64,000 nt of DNA from JAFGVL01 sp963663245 (GTDB lineage Bacteria > Bacteroidota > Bacteroidia > Bacteroidales > Paludibacteraceae). The position numbers were made by a program, and so were the translations under genes. The notes below the pieces were generated by a model, which did not search any database, was not told the origin of the DNA, and was given only the letters and a program-made list of their open reading frames with translations. Positions within the stretch are counted from its first letter, which is position 1. The number at the start of each line of letters is the position of its first letter. This document shows, one piece after another, positions 17,201-25,913 of the stretch. The DNA is taken from the NCBI GenBank assembly GCA_963663245.1, contig OY760143.1, positions 1,240,001 through 1,304,000 on the forward strand, written 5' to 3'.

Positions 17201-20200
17201 TAATGGTCCAATCTGCTCAGGAACTGATGCAATATTTACCTTAACCGGTACAGCTAATGCTATTGTAACGTATAATATAAATAGCGCAGCAAGCACTACC
17301 GTATCATTAGATGGCGCTGGCGTAGGAACTGTAACTGCAACTGCAGTAACTGCAGATCAGGTGTTAACTTTAGAGTCAGTATCTAATGCAGCTGCAACTT
17401 GTAGTGATGTTTTAACAGCAACATCTACTGTGGTAATTACTGCCTTACCAACAGCTACCATTACTTATGCAGGAACACCATTCTGTTCAAGTATTGCAAC
17501 AGCAGAGGCAGTTACATTAACAGGAACTGGAGCTTATACCGGAGGAACATATAGTTCCACAGCAGGCTTAACTATTAATGCCACAACAGGAGCAATCACA
17601 CCAAGTACGAGTACGGCAGGTAATTATACCGTAACATATACAATAGCAGCCGCAGGTGGTTGTCCACAAGTACAAGAAACTACAACAGTAGATATAACAA
17701 CTTTACCTACTGCAACAATATCTTATGCAGGAACACCATTCTGTTCAAGTGTTGCAACTGGTCAAGCAGTAACTTTAGTAGGAACAACAGGTGGAGCTTA
17801 TTCATCTACCGCAGGTTTAAGTCTTGATGCATTAACAGGCGCTATTACTCCAAGTACGAGTACGGCAGGTAATTATACCGTAACATATACAATAGCAGCC
17901 GCAGGTGGTTGTCCACAAGTACAAGAAACTACAACAGTAGATATAACAACTTTACCTACTGCAACAATATCTTATGCAGGAACACCATTCTGTTCAAGTG
18001 TTGCAACTGGTCAAGCAGTAACTTTAGTAGGAACAACAGGTGGAGCTTATTCATCTACCGCAGGTTTAAGTCTTGATGCATTAACAGGCGCCATTACTCC
18101 AAGTACGAGTACTGCAGGTAATTATACCGTAACATATACAATAGCAGCTGCAAGTGGTTGTCCACAAGTACAAGAAACTACAACAGTAGATATAACAACT
18201 TTACCTACTGCAACAATATCTTATGCAGGTGCACCATATTGTGCAAGCATTTCAACAGGACAAACTGTAACGTTAACTGGTCAAGCAGGAGGTGCTTATT
18301 CATCAACTGCTGGTTTAACAATTGATGGCGCAACTGGCGCAATTACACCAAATACGAGTACGGCAGGTAATTATACAGTTACTTATACAATTGCAGCAGC
18401 GAGTGGTTGTCCACAGGTTCAACCAACTACTAATATTTCGGTTAATGCCTTACCTTCTATAACTGCCGGAACATTTGATGTATGTGAAGTGTTAACTATT
18501 CCTTTAACAGGATCAGGTATGCCTGATGCTACAACGCCATGGACATCAGCAACTCCTTCGGTTGCAACAATTGATGGTTCAGGTGTGGTAACAGGTGTGT
18601 TAGCGGGAACAAGTTTAATTACTTATATGGATAATAATGGTTGTGTTGATACTGCAACTGTTACCGTTAATGCTTGTACATCGTTGACTTTAGATCAATC
18701 AACTCTTGGTTCATCTTGTCAAAATGGAACAATTTCTTATACAATAACACTTACAAATCCTTCTGCTGTAACATCAACAGGGATTGAAGTGATGGATTTA
18801 ATACCTGCTTCAAACTTAACATTTGTTTCTGCGACTCCTTCACAAGGGACATACAATGGTATTACAGGATTATGGGATGTGGGCGATTTAGCTTCTACAT
18901 CATCAGCAGATTTAACAATAACAGCAACTGCAACAACAGTGGGAGCAACTATTATCAACGAATCTTATGTTTCTTTAGAGAATGGAAATACCTATGCAAA
19001 TTATGCTGCTGCAGATATTGCTATGAGTGATTCTACAGAGGTAGATGTTTATGCTCTTCCAACTATTAGTGGAACGTTAACAGTATGTGATGGATTAACT
19101 ACTACTTTAAGTGGAACGAATACCGCACATGCAACAACACCATGGATATCTGCAACAACAGCAACAGCTACCATAGATAATGTAGGAGAAGTTACAGCAG
19201 TAGCTGCCGGAACAAGTTTGATTACATATATGGATGATAATACATGTACAGCAACAGCAACTGTTACCGTTAATGCTAATCCAACCTTAAGTGGAACATT
19301 ATCTGCTTGTGAAACAGGAACCACTAGTTTGTCGGGAACTAATACTGCGAATTTAACTACACCGTGGGTGTCTGCAACAACAGCAGTAGCTACTATAGAT
19401 AATGCTGGTTTAGTAACTAGTGTGACTGATGGAAGTAGTTTAATTACTTATATGGATACCAATGGATGTATAGATACAGCAACTGTAGTTATTAATCCAG
19501 ATCCAACTATTAGTGGAACTTTAACTGTTTGTGATGGATTAACTACTACTTTAAGTGGAACGAATACTGCACATGCAACAACACCATGGGTATCAGCAAG
19601 CACAGCTAATGCTACTATTGATAATGTAGGAGAAGTTACAGCTGCCGGAGCCGGAACAAGTTTAATTACTTATATGGATGATAATTCATGTACAGCAACT
19701 GCGACAGTTACTATAAATGCAAATCCAACTTTAGGAGGAACTCTGGTAGCTTGTGAAACAGGAACAACATTGTTAACAGGAACAGGTACTCCTAATGTTA
19801 CAACACCATGGGTTTCAGCAACAACTGCTGCAGCTACTATCGATAATGCCGGTTTAGTTACTAGTGTAAGTTCAGGAACAAGTTTAATTACCTATATGGA
19901 TATTAATGGTTGTATTGATACTGCAACTGTAACCATAAATGATATGCCAACTATTACACTAACAAGTGCTAATAATACGCAAACATTCTGTAGTACAGCT
20001 GCAGGAGAGGCAACGATAGTTGATATAACATATAATCTTGGTGGAAGTGCTACGGATGTAGTAGCTGTTAATTTACCAGCGGGTGTAACAGGAACAACTG
20101 TTGGAACTGTTTATACTTTAAGTGGAACAGCAACAACACCAGGTGTTTATAATTATGCTTTAGCAACATCAGGACAAGTGTCTCCTTGTGATTCAGCTAG

Positions 20201-23200
20201 AGTAAGTGGAACAATTACAGTTCATCCTCCAATTACAGCTACATATACAAATACAGACGTAACTGTACCAGCAGGTTCTGATGGAACAATAACGATTGTT
20301 ACTGAAAATGGAGGTTCAGGAGCTGCAATTGAATATGAATTGAGAGACTCAGTAGGAACAGTTACAGTACAGCCTTATGATGCTCCATTAACTGGACTAT
20401 CATCAGGAACATATAAACTGTTTGCTAAAAACCCTTTAGAATCTTGTGAGTATATTATTGATTCTATTACAATAGATGAGCCAGGTGCTATTCAAGGTGA
20501 TACAATTGTTACGAATGTAACTTGTAAAGATGGAACAAATGGTAGCATTGTAGCAGAAGTGACTATTGGCGGAACATCACCATATCAATACCAACTGGAA
20601 AGAAAAGATGGAACGGTACTGGTTACCTATGGAGCTGCATTAGCCCTAGGTACACCTGAAACTTTTGCTTCATTATCAGCAGATACTTTCCAAGTACGAG
20701 TACAAGATGATAATGGTGCTATCGTTCTTATTAAGAATAATATTATTGTACATGAGCCAGATTCAGTACAAACTATAATTGGAGTTGTAACAAATGCCAC
20801 ATGTAATGCATATACTGATGGTTCTATTGTTGTTAGTGCAACAGGAGGTGATGGTTCATATATGTATAGTAATGATGGTGGTTCGACTTATCAAGCGGGA
20901 ACAACATTCTCTTCTTTAGGAGCAGCAACTTACTCCTTAATGGCAAGAGATGCTAATATGTGTGTGTCATCTGTTAAGACGCAGGATATCACAGATCCTC
21001 TTGTTTTGGTTCTAGATTCAGTTGTAACTAATCCAGTATGTGCTGGTGTAGATGCTAGTGCAGTGATTAATGCAACAGGTGGTTCAGGAATTTATGAGTA
21101 TAGTATTAATGCTGGAACTACATGGAGCTCAAGTTCTACAATTAGTAATATGACTAGTGATTTAACAGTAGATGTTAGAGATGATAAAGGTTGTACATCA
21201 AATATATTTGTTGATGTTACTTTAGTAGATACTATTAAAGCAACTTTATCTTCAACTGATGTAACAACACCTGGAGGAAGTGATGGAACAATATCTATCT
21301 CTGGTATAACAGGTGGTAATGGTAATGCTATAGAGTATGCAGTTTATGATTCTATAGGAACAACATTAATTCAAGCTTATGATGCAACATTAGTTGGATT
21401 GCCAGAGGCCCTTTATACAATAAGAGCTAGAAATGTAGGTGAGACTTGTGATGTGAAAATAGATACAATTAGAGTGAGTGAGCCAGGAGCTATAATAGGA
21501 GTTGCTACCAAAGTAGATGTTGATTGTAATGGTAATACTACAGGATCTATTACAGTGCAAGTAACAACAGGTGGTACACCTAACTATGAATTACAGCTAG
21601 AAAGTGCTGATGGTTTAACCATTATATCAGCCTTTGGTTCTACAGCTGCAGTAGCTGCTTCTACACCAGTAACATTTACTGGCTTAGCTTCAGGTAGCTA
21701 TAAAATAAAAGTACGCGATGCTGTATCTTATGAATGCTTTATTGCTGGTACCATTGCTATATCTCAGCCAGCAGCTTTAGATATAAGTGCGAGTGTCTTT
21801 ACAGATCCAGATTGTTATAACCAATTAGGTAGTTTTGAATTTGATATTCAAGGAGGGTCATCACCATATCAATATGAGATGAATACGTCAGGGACATGGC
21901 TTGCTGTAACAGATGGAGTTATCCTTAACTCTTTAGCTGATGGTGCCTATAGCATTATTGTGAGAGATGATAGTGCATGTACGGCAACTGTTACAGGTAA
22001 TATTCTTATCCCAGATACAATAAAAGCTCCTATAGCATTTACAGATCCTCTTTGTAATGGAGCAAGTGGTTCTATTACTTTTGGCACAATAACAGGAGGA
22101 ACAGGACCATATGCTTATGAATTAGATGGATCTGGAACTTGGAAGAGTGTATCTTCAGGGGCTTCGGTTGCAGGAATTGTAGCTAGTTTATCTCCAGGTT
22201 CATCGCATTCTATTTTGATTCGTGATTCGAAAGCTTGTACTTCGTTGCCAATTCTTGGAACTACAACAATGCCTTCTAAGGTACAATATGTTAAAACGGA
22301 TATTATACCATTGTGTAGTACTGATTTGGGAGCTGTTGTATTGAGTACTTTGAATGGAGGAGATAATAGTTACGAGTATCAATTAAATGGAGGAGCATGG
22401 ATATCTATAGTACAAGGAGATACCGTTAAGAATATTCCTAATGGAAACTATACTATTAATATTAGAGATGGACAATTATGTTTAGCTACTCCAATTACAG
22501 GAATAGTTAATGTACCGTCACCGGTTACTACAAATGTATTTGTAAATAGTCCATTATGTAATTCGGGAACAGGTTGGGTTACTATATCTAATTTAACTGG
22601 AGGAACGCCTGGATATGAGTATTTATTGAACAATACAGGTCTGTGGCAAAGTTTAACAGATAATCAAGTGATTCCTAATTTAGCTGATGGTGCGTTTACG
22701 ATTGATATACGAGATGCAAATCGTTGTCCAGCGGCTCAAATAAGTGATGCTATTGTTATACCTGATTCAGCTGAACTTGCCTTAACAAATGGACCTCAAA
22801 ATCAATCTGTATGTGTAGGTTTATCTATTACGCCAGTAGTTTACACTTATGGTGGTGGAGCAACAGATGCAACTGTAACGGGAGATTTACATGGTTTAAT
22901 CGTAACAAAAGATGCGACTGCTAAGACGGTAACCATTTCGGGGACCCCAACAGCAAATACAAACTATACTGTAACAACAGTCGGTCCTGATGTGAGTTGT
23001 GCTTCACAAATTGAAAATGGTGGAGTAGTTATAAATTCATTACCAACACCAACAATAGATGGTAATGATAATCTTTGTGCCGAAACAGTAGGAGCGGTTT
23101 ATAAAACGCAAGCAGGTATGAATAATTACCAATGGACTGTTTCTTCTGGTGGATTAATTACTTCTGGTAATGGTTCGGATAGTATTTTTGTTACATGGAA

Positions 23201-24023
23201 CACTGCAGGGCAACAAACAGTAAGTGTAAATTATGTAGATGATAAAGGGTGTACTGCAGTAAGTTCTACTGATTATGCTGTTACGGTTCAAGCAATACCA
23301 AATTCTCCTTTAGTAGAAGATTATGCTACCTGTTTAACAAAGGGTTCGGTTGCATGGAGTAGTTTAGTAATTGAAGCTACAGGTGGTAACTTATTGTGGT
23401 ATGATGAACCTTATGGAGGTTCTTCAGTCAGTCCTCAAAAAGTGAGTAAGCAAGAGCTTGGAGAAAAAACCATGTATGCTTCTGTGAAAAGTAAAATTGG
23501 ATGTGAATCACCAAGAGTGCCTGTGAACATAAGTGTCCATAGTATACCAATTGCATCAGTAGATCAAAGTGATATTAAAAATATCCAAATTGAAGCTAGC
23601 AATGGAACATCACCTTATGAATATGAGATTTATAATAAAACAGGATCTTTCTTAGGGTCGTATAATGTGGGTATGTTGACATTCGGGATTCAAGAGCTCA
23701 ACATTACAGATGCTAATGGATGTAAAACTAAGATGAACTTTTATATTGATCCATTACCATTAACTCCAGATGAGTTCTTTTCACCAAATGATGATGGTAG
23801 TAATAATGTATGGTATGTTAAGAATATCGAATATTATCCAAAAACTGTGATTGTTATTTATGATCGCCATGGAAAAGAACTTGTGAAATACAAGGGATCT
23901 GAGTTTTATGGTTGGGATGGTAAATATAGAGGTAATAAAATGCCAACTACTGATTACTGGTATGTAATTGAAGTGAAAGAAACGGGTCAACGATTAGTAG
24001 GTCACTTCTTATTGAAGCGATAA
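14202..24023 (+). CDS. Giant repeat-rich surface protein with T9SS type B sorting domain
   Basis: I place the start at ATG 14202 (3,273 residues), not at 14148, because it clears the upstream stop and gives a signal peptide ending ASASAQ near residue 37. Order: a conserved N-terminal domain (about 40-460) containing AAYLYWVG and GGWNLVVIFRPP; a DUF11-type domain (about 465-600); two Ig-like repeats with IASNNGPICSG (about 906-1080); four 83-86-residue repeats (1082-1416); a Big_2-like and a DUF11-like domain; four 74-residue Big_2-like repeats (1620-1915); about ten SprB-type repeats with GG(T/S)SPYQYQL-like motifs (about 2100-2855); PKD/Ig-like domains; and a C-terminal FFSPNDDGSNNVW domain typical of T9SS type B (gliding-associated C-terminal) substrates (about 3187-3273). 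It should be exported by Sec, passed through the T9SS and displayed or released. A role in adhesion or gliding is inferred by analogy to SprB. Confidence 0.85.
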   Translation: MKQYILNKCQNSTILQSFKRILVVLVLGFVSASASAQLVAQPGLSYTGQYDITMIAAPVLQLVWVKDESPLVMDRPFTDAEMLQCGKYLSLNNETSGTNNSVFRTGSMNSKAQPFVPAGDDGIAMIYADCDDDMSTFQSSAAYLDFGSDMSCTTVEAAYLYWVGNDDGGTTTYAAYPGTPTLKSHAGGATGVSTGSNVVKFKAAGDLVYTDVTADRTLANTPGDKYAYFADVTALVQGKPGGLYWCANVRNNGYDDGGGSKGGWNLVVIFRPPNCPPRVIKFWDGWRDDAGGDSVGFNFAAGEVPATSNSVSYLGVCTVDAEDNAGILADAGVTVTPANSGIQFTSSPGGTTQYINPLITDQAGFDVYDQNGVLHTDVHEGMASGRITTYDKFTGLNGNEITRLPSQINTLGFGAHHLRLPTGAMVASATSATMELPDEQNGSFSYYMTYMAIETQQPRLVMNKTSTVTTTPVGGVITYRLGISNIGNYITQPGAYVLDTLDLPVDYIPGSVEFRNKNGTIITPPTATEEFNVGSDVNEYVKFYLPQLTAANLSGVAQDSVVITFDVQVRDISYVDIWITGCRRTIHNRATAYYTSLDGDAFSTGSNASSGCPGAGQDADVAVDDASIQAAFNGQYFGTYDISGIPPPNVMTRFRADLQGKGLTGAEAAMYTITDEGNNPITAGLTFNPAYTSQTFYGTLDLGYGCIETYTFTYTSVILPEIVSVTPTDNSCSGIPDGTLTILVTKGDDGVNCKVYDILDMVNPVFETMTPPGEVDWTHVVADLPGGDYVVHLLDQYGAIVDSETATIIEPNPLTLALTADNTSICAGDAVNLTATAGGGTPPFDFVWKSSPDSTVWTVEAGPTSGLNTFADSPAITTYYKAYACDGGCSIVDGIRITVDTIPVAVIASNNGPICSGDNAVFTLSGTADAVVTYTVNAGGNTTLTLDGTGAGTITIPTVAVDQLLTLVSVANLTTSCSQMLTATSTVVISGLPTASIASNNGPICSGTDAIFTLTGTANAIVTYNINSAASTTVSLDGAGVGTVTATAVTADQVLTLESVSNAAATCSDVLTATSTVVITALPTATITYAGTPFCSSIATAEAVTLTGTGAYTGGTYSSTAGLTINATTGAITPSTSTAGNYTVTYTIAAAGGCPQVQETTTVDITTLPTATISYAGTPFCSSVATGQAVTLVGTTGGAYSSTAGLSLDALTGAITPSTSTAGNYTVTYTIAAAGGCPQVQETTTVDITTLPTATISYAGTPFCSSVATGQAVTLVGTTGGAYSSTAGLSLDALTGAITPSTSTAGNYTVTYTIAAASGCPQVQETTTVDITTLPTATISYAGAPYCASISTGQTVTLTGQAGGAYSSTAGLTIDGATGAITPNTSTAGNYTVTYTIAAASGCPQVQPTTNISVNALPSITAGTFDVCEVLTIPLTGSGMPDATTPWTSATPSVATIDGSGVVTGVLAGTSLITYMDNNGCVDTATVTVNACTSLTLDQSTLGSSCQNGTISYTITLTNPSAVTSTGIEVMDLIPASNLTFVSATPSQGTYNGITGLWDVGDLASTSSADLTITATATTVGATIINESYVSLENGNTYANYAAADIAMSDSTEVDVYALPTISGTLTVCDGLTTTLSGTNTAHATTPWISATTATATIDNVGEVTAVAAGTSLITYMDDNTCTATATVTVNANPTLSGTLSACETGTTSLSGTNTANLTTPWVSATTAVATIDNAGLVTSVTDGSSLITYMDTNGCIDTATVVINPDPTISGTLTVCDGLTTTLSGTNTAHATTPWVSASTANATIDNVGEVTAAGAGTSLITYMDDNSCTATATVTINANPTLGGTLVACETGTTLLTGTGTPNVTTPWVSATTAAATIDNAGLVTSVSSGTSLITYMDINGCIDTATVTINDMPTITLTSANNTQTFCSTAAGEATIVDITYNLGGSATDVVAVNLPAGVTGTTVGTVYTLSGTATTPGVYNYALATSGQVSPCDSARVSGTITVHPPITATYTNTDVTVPAGSDGTITIVTENGGSGAAIEYELRDSVGTVTVQPYDAPLTGLSSGTYKLFAKNPLESCEYIIDSITIDEPGAIQGDTIVTNVTCKDGTNGSIVAEVTIGGTSPYQYQLERKDGTVLVTYGAALALGTPETFASLSADTFQVRVQDDNGAIVLIKNNIIVHEPDSVQTIIGVVTNATCNAYTDGSIVVSATGGDGSYMYSNDGGSTYQAGTTFSSLGAATYSLMARDANMCVSSVKTQDITDPLVLVLDSVVTNPVCAGVDASAVINATGGSGIYEYSINAGTTWSSSSTISNMTSDLTVDVRDDKGCTSNIFVDVTLVDTIKATLSSTDVTTPGGSDGTISISGITGGNGNAIEYAVYDSIGTTLIQAYDATLVGLPEALYTIRARNVGETCDVKIDTIRVSEPGAIIGVATKVDVDCNGNTTGSITVQVTTGGTPNYELQLESADGLTIISAFGSTAAVAASTPVTFTGLASGSYKIKVRDAVSYECFIAGTIAISQPAALDISASVFTDPDCYNQLGSFEFDIQGGSSPYQYEMNTSGTWLAVTDGVILNSLADGAYSIIVRDDSACTATVTGNILIPDTIKAPIAFTDPLCNGASGSITFGTITGGTGPYAYELDGSGTWKSVSSGASVAGIVASLSPGSSHSILIRDSKACTSLPILGTTTMPSKVQYVKTDIIPLCSTDLGAVVLSTLNGGDNSYEYQLNGGAWISIVQGDTVKNIPNGNYTINIRDGQLCLATPITGIVNVPSPVTTNVFVNSPLCNSGTGWVTISNLTGGTPGYEYLLNNTGLWQSLTDNQVIPNLADGAFTIDIRDANRCPAAQISDAIVIPDSAELALTNGPQNQSVCVGLSITPVVYTYGGGATDATVTGDLHGLIVTKDATAKTVTISGTPTANTNYTVTTVGPDVSCASQIENGGVVINSLPTPTIDGNDNLCAETVGAVYKTQAGMNNYQWTVSSGGLITSGNGSDSIFVTWNTAGQQTVSVNYVDDKGCTAVSSTDYAVTVQAIPNSPLVEDYATCLTKGSVAWSSLVIEATGGNLLWYDEPYGGSSVSPQKVSKQELGEKTMYASVKSKIGCESPRVPVNISVHSIPIASVDQSDIKNIQIEASNGTSPYEYEIYNKTGSFLGSYNVGMLTFGIQELNITDANGCKTKMNFYIDPLPLTPDEFFSPNDDGSNNVWYVKNIEYYPKTVIVIYDRHGKELVKYKGSEFYGWDGKYRGNKMPTTDYWYVIEVKETGQRLVGHFLLKR
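17445..18449 (+). repeat. Four tandem ~249-base repeats within the giant surface gene
   Basis: Units start with a TTA codon at 17445, 17703, 17952 and 18201: the first is 258 bases and the next three 249 (83 codons). Units two and three are almost identical in DNA over their whole length, including third codon positions, which points to recent duplication or gene conversion. Each unit contains a YAG(T/A)P-(F/Y)C start and an AGNYTVTYTIAAA core. Confidence 0.9.
19059..19946 (+). repeat. Four 222-base Big_2-like repeats in an A-B-A-B arrangement
   Basis: Units start at 19059, 19281, 19503 and 19725, exactly 222 bases (74 codons) apart. Units 1 and 3 share GTLTVCDGLTTTLSGTNTAH and end with a DDN(T/S)CTATAT strand; units 2 and 4 share ACETGTT and end with NGCIDTATV. 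The pattern indicates that a two-domain block was duplicated as a unit. Confidence 0.88.
20498..22765 (+). repeat. SprB-type repeat array (about ten units) in the giant surface gene
   Basis: Diverged repeats of roughly 70-80 residues, each with a CNG/CKDG-like turn, a GG-x-PY-x-Y-x-(L/M) core and a final Y-x-(I/V)-x-(V/I)-RD strand. This is the pattern of SprB repeats found in gliding and adhesin proteins of Bacteroidota. Boundaries are approximate. Confidence 0.7.
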
Positions 24024-24047
24024 ATAGTATACCAACCTAAGATTAAG

Positions 24048-24069
24048 GAGCGGCTGGAAACAGTCGCTC
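24048..24069 (+). terminator. Terminator of the giant surface-protein gene
   Basis: Nine-base arms GAGCGGCTG and CAGTCGCTC (one G-T pair) around GAAA, followed directly by a run of T. It lies 25 bases after the stop codon. Confidence 0.85.
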
Positions 24070-24099
24070 TTTTTTAACATTAGTGTAGTAGGAATATAG

Positions 24100-24130
24100 A
24101 AAAAGGAGAAGTGTAATACTTCTCCTTTTT
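24100..24130. terminator. Bidirectional terminator between the surface gene and lysS
   Basis: A perfect 13-base stem (24100-24112 with 24118-24130) and loop GTAAT, with A-run and T-run ends that allow it to work on both strands. On the minus strand it follows lysS by 27 bases. Confidence 0.88.
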
Positions 24131-24156
24131 AATTTTTTTAAATAGAAATTTATCGT

Positions 24157-25878
24157 TTATTCTATTTCTCTATAAGTAAGTACAAAAATATCATTCTGTT
24201 TTTCACCTGTAACCATCTCAGCTTCTCTTAAACCTTTAGTAGCAGTGTCGAATTTCTTGCCAGACAACCCACTTTTTTCTTTTAACTCGCTAATGCTAAT
24301 TGTGCCTTCAGATTTTAATAGCTCAATTATTATTTTTTCTTCCTCTGTAAGGACTTTAACTTCTTTTTTCTGCACTTTTTCTGGGCGCATTTGAGGGAAG
24401 AAAAGTACTTCTTGAATAGCTGGTTGGTTAGTCATTATCATTACTAATCTGTCCATACCAATACCCATCCCTGAGGTAGGAGGCATGCCGTACTCTAAGG
24501 CGCGTAAGAAGTCTTGGTCGATAAACATGGCTTCGTCGTCGCCTTTTTCTGAAAGCTTTAATTGCTCTTCGAAACGTTCGCGTTGGTCAATTGGGTCGTT
24601 TAGTTCCGAGTAAGCGTTAGCTAGCTCTTTACCATTGACCATTAATTCAAAACGTTCTGTTAGTTCAGGGTTATCACGGTGACGTTTACAAAGTGGTGAC
24701 ATTTCTTTTGGATAGTCGGTGATGAATGTCGGTTGTATATAAGTACCCTCACATTTTTCCCCGAAAATCTCATCAATCAATTTCCCAACACCCATAGTTG
24801 CATCTGTTTCTACGTTTAGCTTTTTACAGACCTCACGTAGTTGAGTTTCATCCATGCCATTAATGTCGATACCCGTTAATTCTTTGATAGAATCAATCAT
24901 CGTTATACGTTTAAATGGTCTTTTGAAATTGATGATGGTATCACCCATAGGAACTTCGCTAGAACCTGTTACTTCTAAGGCAATTTTTTCAATCATCTCT
25001 TCAGTAAAATCCATCATCCAGTTATAGTCCTTGTAGGAAACATAAATCTCCATGGCTGTAAACTCAGGATTGTGTGTGCGGTCCATTCCTTCGTTGCGAA
25101 AGTTGCGCGAGAACTCATATACTCCTTCAAAGCCACCTACAATAAGCCGTTTTAAATATAGCTCGTTGGCTACACGCATATATAATGGTATGTCTAAAGC
25201 ATTATGATGTGTGATAAATGGACGAGCTGATGCTCCACCAGGAAGTGGCTGCAATACAGGCGTGTCTACTTCAATATAACCTTTCTCATTGAAGAAATTA
25301 CGCATTGAGTTGAAGACTTTTGTTCGTTTTAAAAAGATGTCTTTAACACCTTCGTTCACAACTAAATCTACATAGCGTTGGCGATAGCGCTGTTCTGGAT
25401 CTTCAAAAGAATCGTGTGCAACACCGTCTTTGTATTTAACGATAGGCAAGGGGCGAAGAGATTTGCTTAAAACAGTAAGCTCTTGTGCGTGCACAGATAT
25501 CTCACCCACTTGTGTGCGGAATACATACCCTTTAATGCCGATAAAATCGCCAATGTCTAATAAACGTTTAAAAACGGTATTGTACATTTCAGGTTGCTCC
25601 TCAGTAGCAATATCATCACGACTAACGTAAACCTGTATACGGCCTACAGAATCTTGTATCTCGATAAATGAAGCCTTTCCCATAATGCGACGACTCATAA
25701 TTCTACCAGCAATAGTAACTACTTGTTGTGCTGCATCATCTTTAAACGCCTCCTTTATACCATTAGAATATTCGCTTACTGTATATTCGGCAGCTGGATA
25801 TGGTTCAATTCCATTTTTACGAAGCTCGTCTAAACTCTGACGGCGTATTTGTTCTTGTTCTGAAAGTTCAATGTTCAT
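24157..25878 (-). CDS. lysS: Lysyl-tRNA synthetase, class II, with C-terminal extension
   Basis: A 573-residue class II synthetase that charges tRNA-Lys. An OB-fold anticodon-binding domain (about 50-165, with VTIAGRIMSRRIMGKASFIE) precedes the catalytic domain: motif 1 around FFNEKGYIEVDTPVLQP, motif 2 around FSRNFRNEGMDRTHNPEFT, and motif 3 GMPPTSGMGIGMDRLVM. Residues from about 505 add a charged extension ending in a small winged-helix-like segment (TISISELKEKSGLSGKKFDT), which many Bacteroidota LysS proteins carry. It lies 35 bases downstream of the antiporter gene on the same strand. Confidence 0.96.
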   Translation of the reverse strand: MNIELSEQEQIRRQSLDELRKNGIEPYPAAEYTVSEYSNGIKEAFKDDAAQQVVTIAGRIMSRRIMGKASFIEIQDSVGRIQVYVSRDDIATEEQPEMYNTVFKRLLDIGDFIGIKGYVFRTQVGEISVHAQELTVLSKSLRPLPIVKYKDGVAHDSFEDPEQRYRQRYVDLVVNEGVKDIFLKRTKVFNSMRNFFNEKGYIEVDTPVLQPLPGGASARPFITHHNALDIPLYMRVANELYLKRLIVGGFEGVYEFSRNFRNEGMDRTHNPEFTAMEIYVSYKDYNWMMDFTEEMIEKIALEVTGSSEVPMGDTIINFKRPFKRITMIDSIKELTGIDINGMDETQLREVCKKLNVETDATMGVGKLIDEIFGEKCEGTYIQPTFITDYPKEMSPLCKRHRDNPELTERFELMVNGKELANAYSELNDPIDQRERFEEQLKLSEKGDDEAMFIDQDFLRALEYGMPPTSGMGIGMDRLVMIMTNQPAIQEVLFFPQMRPEKVQKKEVKVLTEEEKIIIELLKSEGTISISELKEKSGLSGKKFDTATKGLREAEMVTGEKQNDIFVLTYREIE

Positions 25879-25913
25879 TGAGATTTTGTTACGTTAATTA
25901 TTTGTTTAATTAT

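Noticed and set aside
17445..18449. Possible CRISPR array because of regular near-identical repeats
   Set aside because: Repeats are 249 bases, in frame within a single coding sequence and without unique spacers.
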